Origin: Corynebacterium imitans
GTDB taxonomy: Bacteria; Actinomycetota; Actinomycetes; Mycobacteriales; Mycobacteriaceae
Reading direction: 5' to 3'
Length of the DNA: 64,000 nucleotides
Assembly (NCBI RefSeq): GCF_000739455.1
Contig: NZ_CP009211.1
Coordinates: 2,292,595-2,356,594 of the forward strand
Below, piece after piece: positions 25,742 through 34,436 of this stretch (position 1 is the first letter of the stretch; every line of letters begins with the position of its first letter). The notes under the pieces are model-generated. The model was not told where the DNA came from. It searched no databases and saw nothing but the letters and a program-made list of their open reading frames with translations. The position numbers and the translations under genes are program-made.

Positions 25742-27217
25742 ATGACGGCCGCGACATCCGCACGAGACATCCTTTCCCGCGCACTCGACGACCGCCCGGA
25801 GGAGGGCATCGTCCGCGTCAACCGCGAGATCTTCACCGATGAGGAGATCTTTGAGCTGGAAATGAAGTACATCTTCGAGGGCAACTGGCTCTTCCTCGCC
25901 CACGAATCCCAGATCCCCAACCCAGGCGACTACTTCACCACCAACATTGGCCGCCAGCCGGTGGTGATCACCCGTTCCAAGGACGGCGAGCTCAACTGCC
26001 TGATCAACGCTTGCTCCCACCGCGGCGCGATGCTCTGCCGCAAGAAGGTGGATAACCGCCTAACCATCACCTGCCCCTTCCACGGCTGGACCTTCTCCAA
26101 CGACGGCACCTTGATCAAGGTCAAGGACGAAAAGGACGGCGGCTACCCGGATAACTTCAACACCGACGGCTCCCACAACCTGCGCGTTGTACCCAAGTTC
26201 GAGTCCTACCGCGGTTTCCTCTTCGGCTCGCTGAGCGCCGACGTCGTCCCGCTCGAGGAGCACCTGGGCGACGCCAAGGTCTTCTTGGACATGCTCATCG
26301 ACCAGTCGCCGGAGGGCCTCGAGGTGCTCAAGGGCGCTTCCACCTACACCTTCGACGGCAACTGGAAGCTGCAGGCAGAAAACGGTGCCGACGGCTACCA
26401 CGTCTCCTCCACCCACTGGAACTACGCAGCAACCACCTCGCGCCGCACCACCGGTGATTCCAAGAACGACACCAAGGCGATGGACGCAGGCAAGTGGGGT
26501 GAGCAGGGCGGCGGCTACTTCTCCTTCCCCAACGGCCACCTTGCACTCTGGTCGACCTGGGCCAACCCGGAGGACCGCCCGCTCTTTGACCGCCTGGACG
26601 CGCTCAAGGAGCTCCACGGCGAGGCCCGCGGCGAGTTCATGGTGGGCGCTTCGCGCAACCTGTGCCTGTACCCGAATGTCTACATCATGGACCAGTTCTC
26701 CACGCAGATCCGCCGCCTGGAGCCGAAGGGCGTGGACAAGACCGAGGTGACCATCTACTGCATCGCCCCCAAGGGCGAATCGGCTGAGGCGCGCGCAAAG
26801 CGCATCCGCCAGTACGAAGACTTCTTCAACGCCACCGGTATGGCCACCCCGGACGATTTGGAGGAGTTCCGCTCCTGCCAGAAGACCTACCAGGCGTCCT
26901 CTTTCCCCTGGAACGACATGACACGCGGGCAGAAGCAGCAGGTCGAGGGCCAGAACGAGAAGGCCAAGGAGCTCGGCATGAACACGGTGCTCTCCTCCGG
27001 TGCCCGCACCGAGGACGAGGGTCTCTACCCCATCCAGCACGGCTACTGGGAAGAAGTCATGCTGAGTGCGATCGAGCGCGAAGAGTCCGGCGAGGCTAAG
27101 GAAGTAGTCAATGACCGGGACTCCTCAGCGGCGACCGTCGAAAAGGCGAAGCAGCGCGCCGCAGCCAAGGCCGCAGCCGCCTCCGAGCGCCCAGCACGTC
27201 GCCGTCGTCGTAGGTAG
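25742..27217 (+). CDS. benA: Benzoate 1,2-dioxygenase, large (alpha) subunit
   Basis: BenA is the catalytic subunit of the Rieske dioxygenase that makes the cis-diol of benzoate. The Rieske [2Fe-2S] ligands are in CSHRGAMLC (~90) and CPFHGWTF (~110). The mononuclear iron is held by the two His in DGYHVSSTHW (~218-223) and the Asp in NVYIMDQFST (~316). The start MTAATSARD at 25742 follows GAAAGG. The C-terminus is Ala/Arg-rich (ARRRRRR). It is the first gene of benABCD, divergent from catA. Confidence 0.95.
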   Translation: MTAATSARDILSRALDDRPEEGIVRVNREIFTDEEIFELEMKYIFEGNWLFLAHESQIPNPGDYFTTNIGRQPVVITRSKDGELNCLINACSHRGAMLCRKKVDNRLTITCPFHGWTFSNDGTLIKVKDEKDGGYPDNFNTDGSHNLRVVPKFESYRGFLFGSLSADVVPLEEHLGDAKVFLDMLIDQSPEGLEVLKGASTYTFDGNWKLQAENGADGYHVSSTHWNYAATTSRRTTGDSKNDTKAMDAGKWGEQGGGYFSFPNGHLALWSTWANPEDRPLFDRLDALKELHGEARGEFMVGASRNLCLYPNVYIMDQFSTQIRRLEPKGVDKTEVTIYCIAPKGESAEARAKRIRQYEDFFNATGMATPDDLEEFRSCQKTYQASSFPWNDMTRGQKQQVEGQNEKAKELGMNTVLSSGARTEDEGLYPIQHGYWEEVMLSAIEREESGEAKEVVNDRDSSAATVEKAKQRAAAKAAAASERPARRRRRR

Positions 27218-27249
27218 CCAGCCCCCTCAACTTTTCAAGGAGAACCCCC

Positions 27250-27747
27250 ATGTCACAGACCATTTCCCGCACCGAGATTGAAGACTTCCTCTACTACGAG
27301 GCGCGCCTTCTGGACGACCGCCAGTTCGAGGAGTGGCTCGAGTGCTACCGCGAAGACGCCGAGTACTGGATGCCCGCCTGGGACGTTGACGACACGCTCA
27401 CCCAGGACCCGCAGCAGGAGATCTCACTGATCTACTACCCCACCCGCGCGGGCTTGGAAGACCGCGTTTTCCGTATCCGCACAGAGCGCTCCTCCGCAAC
27501 CTCGATCCCGGAGCCGCGCACCAACCACAACATCACCAACGTGGAGATCCTCGAGCGCCGCGACGGCGAGGTGGATATCCGCTTCAACTGGATCTCCTAC
27601 TACTTCCGCTACAACCACACCGACCACTACTTCGGCACGACCTTCCTCACCCTGGATACCAGCGGGGAGAAACTGCGCATTGCGAAGAAGAAGATCGTGC
27701 TGAAGAACGACTACATCCACCACGTCGTGGACATCTACCAGGTCTAA
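27250..27747 (+). CDS. benB: Benzoate 1,2-dioxygenase, small (beta) subunit
   Basis: This is the structural beta subunit of the BenAB oxygenase, of the ring-hydroxylating dioxygenase beta (NTF2-like fold) family. The usual opening is visible (IEDFLYYEARLLDDRQFEEW), followed by CYREDAEYWMPAW. The length of 165 residues is typical. It lies 32 bp after benA with AAGGAG before the ATG, and 10 bp before benC. Confidence 0.94.
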   Translation: MSQTISRTEIEDFLYYEARLLDDRQFEEWLECYREDAEYWMPAWDVDDTLTQDPQQEISLIYYPTRAGLEDRVFRIRTERSSATSIPEPRTNHNITNVEILERRDGEVDIRFNWISYYFRYNHTDHYFGTTFLTLDTSGEKLRIAKKKIVLKNDYIHHVVDIYQV

Positions 27748-27757
27748 GGAGCCCACC

Positions 27758-28819
27758 ATGACTGCACCAGAAATCACCCAGTACAAGGTTGCGCTCGCCT
27801 TCGAAGACGGTGTCACCCGCTTCATCGATTGCGCCGAAGACGAGACGATCGCGGATGCCGCCTACCAGGCCAAGATCAACATCCCCTTCGACTGCCGCGA
27901 CGGTGCCTGCGGTACTTGCAAGGCGTTTTGCGACGCCGGCGACTTCGAAGAAGGCGACTACGTCGACGACGCCCTGAGCGCCGATGAAGCTGCCGACGGC
28001 TACATCCTCGCCTGCCAGACCAAGCCGCTAACCGACATGGTCGTCCACATCGCCTCGACCTCCGAGATGGCTAAGACCGGCACGCAGACCTTCGAAGGCG
28101 AGATCGTGGATCTCACCCGCCTGGGCAGCTCCATCTACCGCCTCGGCGTGAAGGTGGACAATAACGAGGCGCTCAACTTCCTGGCCGGCCAGTACGTCAA
28201 CATCACCGTCCCGGGCAGCGAGGACCACCGCTCCTATTCCTTCTCCTCGGATGTCTCCGACGACGTAGCGACGTTTTTGATCAAGCACACCCCGAGCGGG
28301 CTCATGTCCACCTACCTGGATGAGCAGGCCAAGGTGGGCGATCGCCTCAAGCTGGAAGGGCCGGTCGGTTCCTTCTTCCTGCGCGAGCCGCTCGACCCGA
28401 TCCTGCTGCTCGCGGGCGGTACCGGACTTGCCCCCATCATGGCGATCCTGGAGAAGCTCTCCCGCGACGAGAAGCTCGACGTGCCGGTGCGTCTGATCTA
28501 CGGTGCAACCTTTGCCGACGAGTTGGTGGAGCTGGAGCGTCTCGACGGCTTCAAGGACACGCTGCCGGACTTCGACTACACCACCGTGCTGGCCGACCCG
28601 GAGGCGGAGCACGAGCGCAAGGGCTACGTCACTGACCACATGGATGCTTCCGAGCACCTGCACGATGGCGAGGCCGACGTCTACCTGTGCGGCCCGCCGC
28701 CGATGGTGGAAGCCGTGCGCACCTACCTGGACGCACAAGCCACGCCGCCGCGCAACTTCTACTTCGAGAAGTTCAACCCGACCGTGCCATCCGCGCCCAA
28801 AGAGTCGCAGGAGGTGTAA
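27758..28819 (+). CDS. benC: Benzoate dioxygenase reductase (ferredoxin-FAD/NADH)
   Basis: BenC passes electrons from NADH to the BenAB oxygenase. The N-terminal plant-type ferredoxin domain carries the cluster Cys in CRDGACGTCKAFC (~47-55) with the fourth in ILACQTK (~87). The FAD domain shows RSYSFSSD (~158) and the NAD domain GGTGLAPIMAIL (~220). The 353-residue three-domain layout is standard for BenC. It is translated from the benABCD operon; benD begins 6 bp later. Confidence 0.95.
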   Translation: MTAPEITQYKVALAFEDGVTRFIDCAEDETIADAAYQAKINIPFDCRDGACGTCKAFCDAGDFEEGDYVDDALSADEAADGYILACQTKPLTDMVVHIASTSEMAKTGTQTFEGEIVDLTRLGSSIYRLGVKVDNNEALNFLAGQYVNITVPGSEDHRSYSFSSDVSDDVATFLIKHTPSGLMSTYLDEQAKVGDRLKLEGPVGSFFLREPLDPILLLAGGTGLAPIMAILEKLSRDEKLDVPVRLIYGATFADELVELERLDGFKDTLPDFDYTTVLADPEAEHERKGYVTDHMDASEHLHDGEADVYLCGPPPMVEAVRTYLDAQATPPRNFYFEKFNPTVPSAPKESQEV

Positions 28820-28825
28820 GTACAA

Positions 28826-29689
28826 GTGGCAGGACACCACGAGACGCAAAGTGAAGTGGGCGCAGTTCCCGCCGCCGATGTGGACGACCAGGCCACCGGC
28901 CTGTTCACCCCGAATCGCTTCCGCCACCAGAGCGTACTGATTACCGGTGCCGCCCAGGGCATCGGCCGCGCGGTGGCAGAGCGAATCGCGCGCGAAAACG
29001 GCTCAGTGTTCCTAGTGGACCGCTCCGAGATTGTCCATGAAGTAGCCGAGTCGCTCTGCGAGCTCACCTGTGGCGCGGTTGGCTCGGCCACAGCGGACCT
29101 GGAGACCTTCGCCGGAGCGCAGGACGCGGTGGCGCAGGCACGGGAGGCCCTCGGCTCTCTCGACGTGTGCATCAACAACGTCGGCGGCACGATCTGGGCC
29201 AAGCCCTTCGAGCACTACTCGGAAGAGGAGATCACCAAGGAGATCAACCGCTCGCTGTTTACCACCCTGTGGTCGGTGCGCGCGGAGCTGCCGGAGCTGA
29301 TTGCCAACGGCGGCGGCACGATCGTCAATGTCTCCTCCGTGGCCACGCGCGGGGTCAATCGCGTGCCGTACGCAGCCTCCAAGGGCGCGGTGAACGCGCT
29401 GACCTCGGCGCTTGCGCTGGAGGCGGCGGAGAAGAACGTCCGCGTCGTGGCCACTGCCCCGGGCGGCACGCTCGCTCCGGAGCGCCGCGTGCCACGTGGC
29501 CCGGGCCCAGAAGGCGAGCAGGAAAAGCAGTGGTACCAGCAGATCGTGGATCAGACGATCGATTCCACTGTGATGGGCCGCTACGGCACGCTCGACGAGC
29601 AGGTCGCGCCGATCGTGTTCCTCGCCTCCAAGGAGGCCAGCTACATCACTGGTTCCGTCCTCCCCGTTGCGGGCGGCGACCAGGGTTAG
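28826..29689 (+). CDS. benD: Benzoate cis-diol dehydrogenase
   Basis: BenD oxidises 1,6-dihydroxycyclohexa-2,4-diene-1-carboxylate to catechol with CO2 release. It is a short-chain dehydrogenase: NAD motif TGAAQGIGRAV (~41), NNVGG, catalytic Ser in IVNVSSVATRG, and YAASK (~180). The start is a GTG behind CAGGAGGTG, which spans the benC stop. The N-terminus is about 30 residues longer than a minimal SDR. It completes the conversion of benzoate to catechol for CatA. Confidence 0.92.
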   Translation: MAGHHETQSEVGAVPAADVDDQATGLFTPNRFRHQSVLITGAAQGIGRAVAERIARENGSVFLVDRSEIVHEVAESLCELTCGAVGSATADLETFAGAQDAVAQAREALGSLDVCINNVGGTIWAKPFEHYSEEEITKEINRSLFTTLWSVRAELPELIANGGGTIVNVSSVATRGVNRVPYAASKGAVNALTSALALEAAEKNVRVVATAPGGTLAPERRVPRGPGPEGEQEKQWYQQIVDQTIDSTVMGRYGTLDEQVAPIVFLASKEASYITGSVLPVAGGDQG

Positions 29690-29704
29690 CGTAAGTTACA
29701 CAAC

Positions 29705-32332
29705 ATGCAGGATGGGATGTTAACTGAGTCATACCTCGAGCGGGAGATCCAGCATGCACTGCTCTCCCTACCCGAGGGCGTCGGCTACGCCGCCCTAGTC
29801 TCTGGCCCAGCAGGGGCGGGCAAGTCCGACATGGTGGCACGGCTGACCACCCCGTTGACAGACTGGAAGAGGGTCCAGGTTGGCGCGCTCGAGTGGGAGC
29901 AGGACAACGAGGGCTACATCCAACGCATCGTAGAAGGCCGACTCGGCCACCCACTTGCCCCCGCCCCGGATGAGGGATACGACCCGGCGCCGCTGATTTG
30001 CGTGGATCACGCGCAGTGGGCTGATCGGGCGTCGATACGTGCCCTGCTCAGCGCGGTCCGCTCGGTGTCTGCGGGTAACGCTGCGCTACTGCTTACCGTC
30101 GATTCCGACGCGGACCCGCTCGAGCTGCGCAGTGCAGTCGACGCCGTCTTTGAGATCCCGCCAATGGACACCGGCGAGGTGCAGCGCTTCGTATCTCAAG
30201 CGGTCGGCGCGAGTATCACGGCGCAAACTGCCACGCAGATGCGCGTGATCACGGGCGGCAATCCCGCCTATGTTCGCCAGCTGCTGGGGCAATATCCGGC
30301 GGACCACTGGAGCACCGAGGCCCCACTTTTGCGCGTTCCCGACGACTGGCACGCTGCACTCTTGCGCCGCTGTCCGGAGGCGGAGCAGAGGAAGATGCGG
30401 GAGCTTCTTCTCGCCACTGCGCTGGTCAGCTACGACGATGGCCCCCAGCCGCTGACCCTTTTAGAGTCCATCCTGCCCGGGATGGAGGAGACGTTTTCCG
30501 CCGCGCTCAACGCCGGAGTACTGGGTATCCACCTGTTGGGTGGACAGCGCTTCGTCTACTTCCGCCACACCACCGATCGCGCCGCCGTGCGCGCCGGCGC
30601 CGACATCCCGTTTATGCGGGCGCTCCACGCAAAAGCCGCCACGTTCTATACCAACCGCGGTAACCTGAACGCGTCTACCTTCCACTGGGCACAGAGCCAG
30701 CCCGCGCGCGATCCGAACGTCACCCGCGCGCTGTTGGAGCGTGCCGCCGCACTCGGCAGGGCCGGGCAGTGGTTAGACGCCGCCCGTTTCCAGCTGCTCG
30801 CAGCTACCATTGCCCAGAACGTGAACTTGGAGGAACGCCACACGCTCTCGGCCGTCGAGTCCCTCATTTCTGGCTCCGATATCCGGCAGGCCAAACTGCA
30901 CGCGTCCACATTGCCGGCCACGGATGTCGACCCGCACGTCGATTCGGTCCGAGGCTTCTTGGCCATCCATGAGGGCCAGCGCAACGCCGCCGACACGCTG
31001 CTGGAACGCGCCTGGAACGGGGCAGGCGAGGCAGAGGAGACAGCCCCGCTGCGGGCGTCGATAGCCGCGCGCCGCACGCTGTTCCACCTGCACGAGTGGG
31101 AGCCGGAGGAGATCATCCGGTGGGCGGAGATCACCCGCCGCGAAGCTGGCGAGGACTTCCTCACCGTCGCCGATACCCGCTACCTTTCCACGATGGCCGA
31201 AGGCGTGCTGTGCGGCACGATCCCTACTTACGAAGAGGATCCGCGTGAGACTCCGGTGCTCGCGTTTCGACGCGAGATGACCCTGGGCTGGTTCAACACA
31301 GTCCACGACAATCTCGCCGAGGCACGGCAGCGCCTTCAGGTCACCACCCGGCAGGAGGGCGCGCACCGCATCGTGGTGTGGATGGACGCGTGGCTCGCCC
31401 GCACCCTTTACTTGCTGGGCGAACCGGGCAACGCGCTGCAGGTCGTCGAGCGGGGACTCTCCCGCGCGGAGCAGCACGGGCTTGAGTTCCTCTCCCCGCT
31501 GCTGCTGTGGACGGGCACCGCCTGCGCCCAGCTACGCGGTGAACACTCCCTGGCCGCTTCCTATACCAACCGGCTCACGCTCAACGAGGACGCGTTCGTC
31601 ATTCAGCGGGTTCCCGCGCTGCTCACCCAGCTGCGCAGCGCACTTGCGAAGAGCGATTACCGCACGGCAGTGCGCTTCGGCCGCGAGCTCGCCACAATTC
31701 AGGAACGCACGGACATCTCCCAGCCTGGCTTCTGGCCCTGGGAGGACCTCTACGCCCGGGCGCTTTTGGCCACCGGGGAGCACGAGAAGGCAGAGACGGT
31801 GCTCGAGACGGCCGAGGCGCGCGCTGCGACAAGCCACATCGACTCCGTCCACGCGCGCCTGGCCGTGCCACGCGCCAACCTCTTGATCCAGCGGGGCGAC
31901 ACCGCAGCTGGGCTGCGCACCTTCCAGGACGCGGTCGAGCGCCTGCAGTTCCGGCAACTGCCCGCTGCCGAGTCGACCTTGCTGTTCGCCTATGGGCGCG
32001 CTTTACGACGCCTCGGGCGACGCAAGCAGGCCGACGACGCACTCGCCCAGGCCTCTTCTCTCTTTCAAGCGATGGGCGCGCACGAACTCGTCGCCCTGGC
32101 GGACCGAGAGCGGCGCGCAGGCGGGCTCGGCGAGCGGGTCAATGGCTTTGCCGGGCTGACCCCGCAGGAGGAAGAGATCGCCCGGGCGGTGGCAACCGGC
32201 GCTTCAAATAAGGAGGTGGCAAACGAGTTCTACCTTTCCACCAAGACTGTGGAATACCATTTGACCAGGGTGTACCGGAAGCTTGGGATCCGTTCCCGCA
32301 ACGAGCTTGCGAGCGCACTCGAACGTAAATAA
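29705..32332 (+). CDS. benR: LuxR/LAL-family ATP-binding transcriptional regulator BenR
   Basis: This large signal-dependent regulator has an N-terminal P-loop ATPase (Walker A SGPAGAGKSDM, ~36; Walker B LICVDHAQWAD, ~98), a long helical-repeat middle section (~400-790, TPR-like) and a C-terminal LuxR helix-turn-helix (TPQEEEIARAVATGASNKEV, ~818-870). In Corynebacterium glutamicum the gene directly after benD encodes a regulator of this type. Position and size (875 residues) support the same assignment. It probably senses a benzoate pathway compound and acts on the catA-benA region. benD ends 15 bp before it. Confidence 0.85.
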   Translation: MQDGMLTESYLEREIQHALLSLPEGVGYAALVSGPAGAGKSDMVARLTTPLTDWKRVQVGALEWEQDNEGYIQRIVEGRLGHPLAPAPDEGYDPAPLICVDHAQWADRASIRALLSAVRSVSAGNAALLLTVDSDADPLELRSAVDAVFEIPPMDTGEVQRFVSQAVGASITAQTATQMRVITGGNPAYVRQLLGQYPADHWSTEAPLLRVPDDWHAALLRRCPEAEQRKMRELLLATALVSYDDGPQPLTLLESILPGMEETFSAALNAGVLGIHLLGGQRFVYFRHTTDRAAVRAGADIPFMRALHAKAATFYTNRGNLNASTFHWAQSQPARDPNVTRALLERAAALGRAGQWLDAARFQLLAATIAQNVNLEERHTLSAVESLISGSDIRQAKLHASTLPATDVDPHVDSVRGFLAIHEGQRNAADTLLERAWNGAGEAEETAPLRASIAARRTLFHLHEWEPEEIIRWAEITRREAGEDFLTVADTRYLSTMAEGVLCGTIPTYEEDPRETPVLAFRREMTLGWFNTVHDNLAEARQRLQVTTRQEGAHRIVVWMDAWLARTLYLLGEPGNALQVVERGLSRAEQHGLEFLSPLLLWTGTACAQLRGEHSLAASYTNRLTLNEDAFVIQRVPALLTQLRSALAKSDYRTAVRFGRELATIQERTDISQPGFWPWEDLYARALLATGEHEKAETVLETAEARAATSHIDSVHARLAVPRANLLIQRGDTAAGLRTFQDAVERLQFRQLPAAESTLLFAYGRALRRLGRRKQADDALAQASSLFQAMGAHELVALADRERRAGGLGERVNGFAGLTPQEEEIARAVATGASNKEVANEFYLSTKTVEYHLTRVYRKLGIRSRNELASALERK

Positions 32333-32354
32333 GACATACCGAAAGGACACACAC

Positions 32355-32645
32355 ATGCTGTTTCTCGCACGAATGGACGTCACCTTCCCCGAGTCCCTGA
32401 CCCCTGAGCAGGTGGCCGACTTCCAGGCACAAGAAAAGGAGTACTCGGGCAACCTCCAGCGCCAGGGCACCATGAAAGGTATCTGGCGGGTAGTTGGCGA
32501 GTACTCCAATTATTCGATTTACGACGTCCGTGACAACGATGAGTTGCACGCCGTGCTCTCCGGGTTCCCCATGTACCCCTACATGAAGATTAAGGTCACC
32601 CCCCTGGCCGACCACCCGAACGTGACGGACGCCGTGGCGTACTAG
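32355..32645 (+). CDS. catC: Muconolactone D-isomerase
   Basis: CatC turns muconolactone into 3-oxoadipate enol-lactone. The 96-residue product starts MLFLARMDVTFPESLTPEQV and has the small ferredoxin-like fold pattern of the family, with the closing YSIYDVRDNDELHAVLSGFP section. The ATG follows GAAAGGACACACAC. Unlike the usual catABC order, it lies behind benR on the opposite strand from catAB, so it is presumably transcribed with the ben genes. Confidence 0.92.
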   Translation: MLFLARMDVTFPESLTPEQVADFQAQEKEYSGNLQRQGTMKGIWRVVGEYSNYSIYDVRDNDELHAVLSGFPMYPYMKIKVTPLADHPNVTDAVAY

Positions 32646-32651
32646 CTGGCG

Positions 32652-32735
32652 CTAGTGGGCGCTACGGCTGGCCGCTGCGATCGCACGGAGAACAGTGTTG
32701 GTCTCGTGGGTCAGGAAGATCTTCCAGAACTTCAT
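32652..32735 (-). CDS. 27-residue orphan small protein with strong promoter and RBS
   Basis: This tiny ORF starts at ATG 32735 and ends at TAG 32652-32654. It has an excellent ribosome binding site (GAAAGGAG, 7 bases upstream) and a canonical promoter at 32778-32806. The product is cationic and amphipathic, beginning MKFWKIFLTHETNTVLRAIA and ending in a small Ala/Ser/Arg tail. It is too short for a leader of pcaJI, which start upstream of it, and no gene follows on its strand except the reverse of catC. Expression signals are stronger than for most genes here. Function unknown: small regulator, toxin-like peptide or membrane-surface peptide are all possible. Confidence 0.6.
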   Translation of the reverse strand: MKFWKIFLTHETNTVLRAIAAASRSAH

Positions 32736-32762
32736 TGCACTTCTCCTTTCAATTCGCCTGTT

Positions 32763-32806
32763 GTTAACTTTGTGTTAACCATAGGGAATTAGTTGGTGGA
32801 TGTCAA
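32763..32806 (-). promoter_or_regulatory. Sigma-A promoter with GTTAAC operator for the 27-residue ORF
   Basis: On the minus strand TTGACA (32806-32801) is followed after exactly 17 bp by TATGGT (32783-32778). Two GTTAAC palindromes (32774-32779 and 32763-32768, 11 bp apart) overlap the -10 and the probable start of transcription, which is where a repressor would bind. The leader to the ATG would be about 35 nt. Confidence 0.7.
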
Positions 32807-32843
32807 GCATTGTGCCGCGCCTACTATCGGAGAAAACAATAAA

Positions 32844-32882
32844 ACGCCCCGCCGACCACGGAAAACGTGGTTGACGGGGCGT
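32844..32882 (-). terminator. Rho-independent terminator after pcaJ
   Basis: A 17 bp stem with two mismatches (ACGCCCCGCCGACCACG paired with CGTGGTTGACGGGGCGT) around GAAAA is followed on the minus strand by TTTTATTGTTTT. It ends the pcaIJ transcript and insulates the small-ORF promoter. Confidence 0.88.
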
Positions 32883-32902
32883 CGATAAATGCGGGGCAAA
32901 AA

Positions 32903-33541
32903 CTACACGGCGACTTCGAAAGGAGCCTCGGTTGCCTCGCGGACCGACTCGACGGTCTCGCCCGGCGCGACCTCGATCAGGGTGAGCCCCTTCATCGGAT
33001 CCACCTTGAACACCGCAAGGTTGGTAATGATCAGGTCGACACACTTCGCGCCGGTCAGCGGCAGGCGGCACTCCTCGAGCACCTTGGACGCACCCTTCTT
33101 GGTGGTGTGCTCCATGAGCAGGATGATTTCCTTGGCGCCGTGGACCAGGTCCATCGCACCGCCCATGCCCTTGACCATCTTGCCCGGGATCATCCAGTTG
33201 GCCAGGTCGCCATACTGGGAAACCTCCATCGCGCCGAGGACGGCGACGTCGATCGCGCGGGAGCGAATCATGCCGAAGGAATCGGAGGATGAGAAGAAGG
33301 AGCCGCCGTTGGCCACCGTGATGGTTTCCTTGCCGGCGTTAATCAGCTCCGGGTCCACCTCGTCCTCGTGTGGGTAGGCACCGACGCCGAGGATGCCGTT
33401 CTCGGAGTGCAGCACTACCTCAATACCCTCGGGCAGAAAGCCCGGGATCAGCGTGGGCATACCGATACCCAGGTTGACGTATTGGCCGTCGCGCAGCTCC
33501 TTCGCTGCACGTGCCGCCATTTCTTCGCGGTTCCAGCTCAT
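32903..33541 (-). CDS. pcaJ: 3-oxoadipate CoA-transferase subunit B
   Basis: This is the beta subunit of the succinyl-CoA:3-oxoadipate CoA-transferase. The family's catalytic Glu is in [11 protein letters not shown] (~48), after [12 protein letters not shown], and the C-terminal half has the usual [19 protein letters not shown] pattern. It begins directly after the pcaI stop (TAA-ATG), so the subunits are translated together. The 212-residue length is standard. Confidence 0.93.
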   Translation of the reverse strand: MSWNREEMAARAAKELRDGQYVNLGIGMPTLIPGFLPEGIEVVLHSENGILGVGAYPHEDEVDPELINAGKETITVANGGSFFSSSDSFGMIRSRAIDVAVLGAMEVSQYGDLANWMIPGKMVKGMGGAMDLVHGAKEIILLMEHTTKKGASKVLEECRLPLTGAKCVDLIITNLAVFKVDPMKGLTLIEVAPGETVESVREATEAPFEVAV

Positions 33542-34285
33542 TTACTTGCTCACCGTCCTAAACTCGATGCCTGTTTCTTGCGGGCCGACCTCAACAACGC
33601 GGTCAACGTAAATACCTGGCAGGTCCACCTCTGCCGGGTCGATGGTGTCCACGACTTCCTCCGCCTGGACGATGGTGGTCTTGCCACAGGCGGCAACGTC
33701 GGGGTTGAAGTTGCGGGCCGTCTTGTTAAAGACGAGGTTGCCATAGCGGTCCGCCTTCTTTGCGTGCACAAACGAGAAGTCCGGGGTCAGCGCCTCTTCC
33801 AGCACGTACTGCTCACCGTTGAACTCGCGGATCTCCTTCGGCTTGGAGTACTCGGCGATCGAGCCGTCCGGGTTGTAACGCACCGGGATCTCGCCGCTAG
33901 CCAGCGGGGTGCCCACGCCCGCCTTGGTGTAGAAGGCGGGCACGCCGGCGCCGCCTGCACGCATCCGCTCGGCAAGCGTGCCCTGCGGGGTGAACTCCAC
34001 GGTGAGCTCGCCCTCGAGGTACTGGCGCGCGTACTCCTTGTTAGTCCCCAGGTAGGAGCCGATGGAGCGGGCTATCTTGCCGTCCTTCAGCAGCAGGCCA
34101 AGGCCAAAGCCGTCGGTTCCCAGGTTGTTGGAGATGATGGTCAACTCACCGGCGCCCTGCTTACGCAGCGCGTCGATCAGACGGGCAGGGATGCCGACGA
34201 GACCGAAGCCGCCGACGGCAATCGAGGCGCCGTCGCCGATATCAGCCACCGCCTCGTCGATTGATGTCACAACTTTGTTCAGCAT
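33542..34285 (-). CDS. pcaI: 3-oxoadipate CoA-transferase subunit A
   Basis: The alpha subunit partners PcaJ in moving CoA from succinyl-CoA to 3-oxoadipate. The glycine-rich CoA-binding start GGFGLVGIPARLIDALRKQG (~22-41) and the later SNNLGTDGFGLGLLLKDGKI section are family hallmarks. The length of 247 residues is typical. It is divergent from pcaR with a 151 bp control region between them. Confidence 0.93.
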   Translation of the reverse strand: MLNKVVTSIDEAVADIGDGASIAVGGFGLVGIPARLIDALRKQGAGELTIISNNLGTDGFGLGLLLKDGKIARSIGSYLGTNKEYARQYLEGELTVEFTPQGTLAERMRAGGAGVPAFYTKAGVGTPLASGEIPVRYNPDGSIAEYSKPKEIREFNGEQYVLEEALTPDFSFVHAKKADRYGNLVFNKTARNFNPDVAACGKTTIVQAEEVVDTIDPAEVDLPGIYVDRVVEVGPQETGIEFRTVSK

Positions 34286-34322
34286 GACTCCACCCTAGCG
34301 CCCGTTCGAAGACTGCACAAGG

Positions 34323-34379
34323 GTTCTCAACGCGAACATTTTTGGAGTACAGTGGGATGCAGCGCACATTCCAGTGCGC
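34323..34379. promoter_or_regulatory. Two inverted repeats between pcaI and pcaR (candidate PcaR operators)
   Basis: GTTC-TCAACGC-GAAC (34323-34337) and GCGCAC-ATTCCA-GTGCGC (34362-34379) lie in the shared control region of the divergent pcaIJ and pcaR-pcaF genes. IclR-type proteins bind such short palindromes and commonly control both directions. Assignment to PcaR is by position. Confidence 0.5.
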
Positions 34380-34436
34380 AATGTGCCCCATGACATGGCG
34401 CGAAAAAACGCCCCTGAGCTGCGAAAAGGAGACCCG

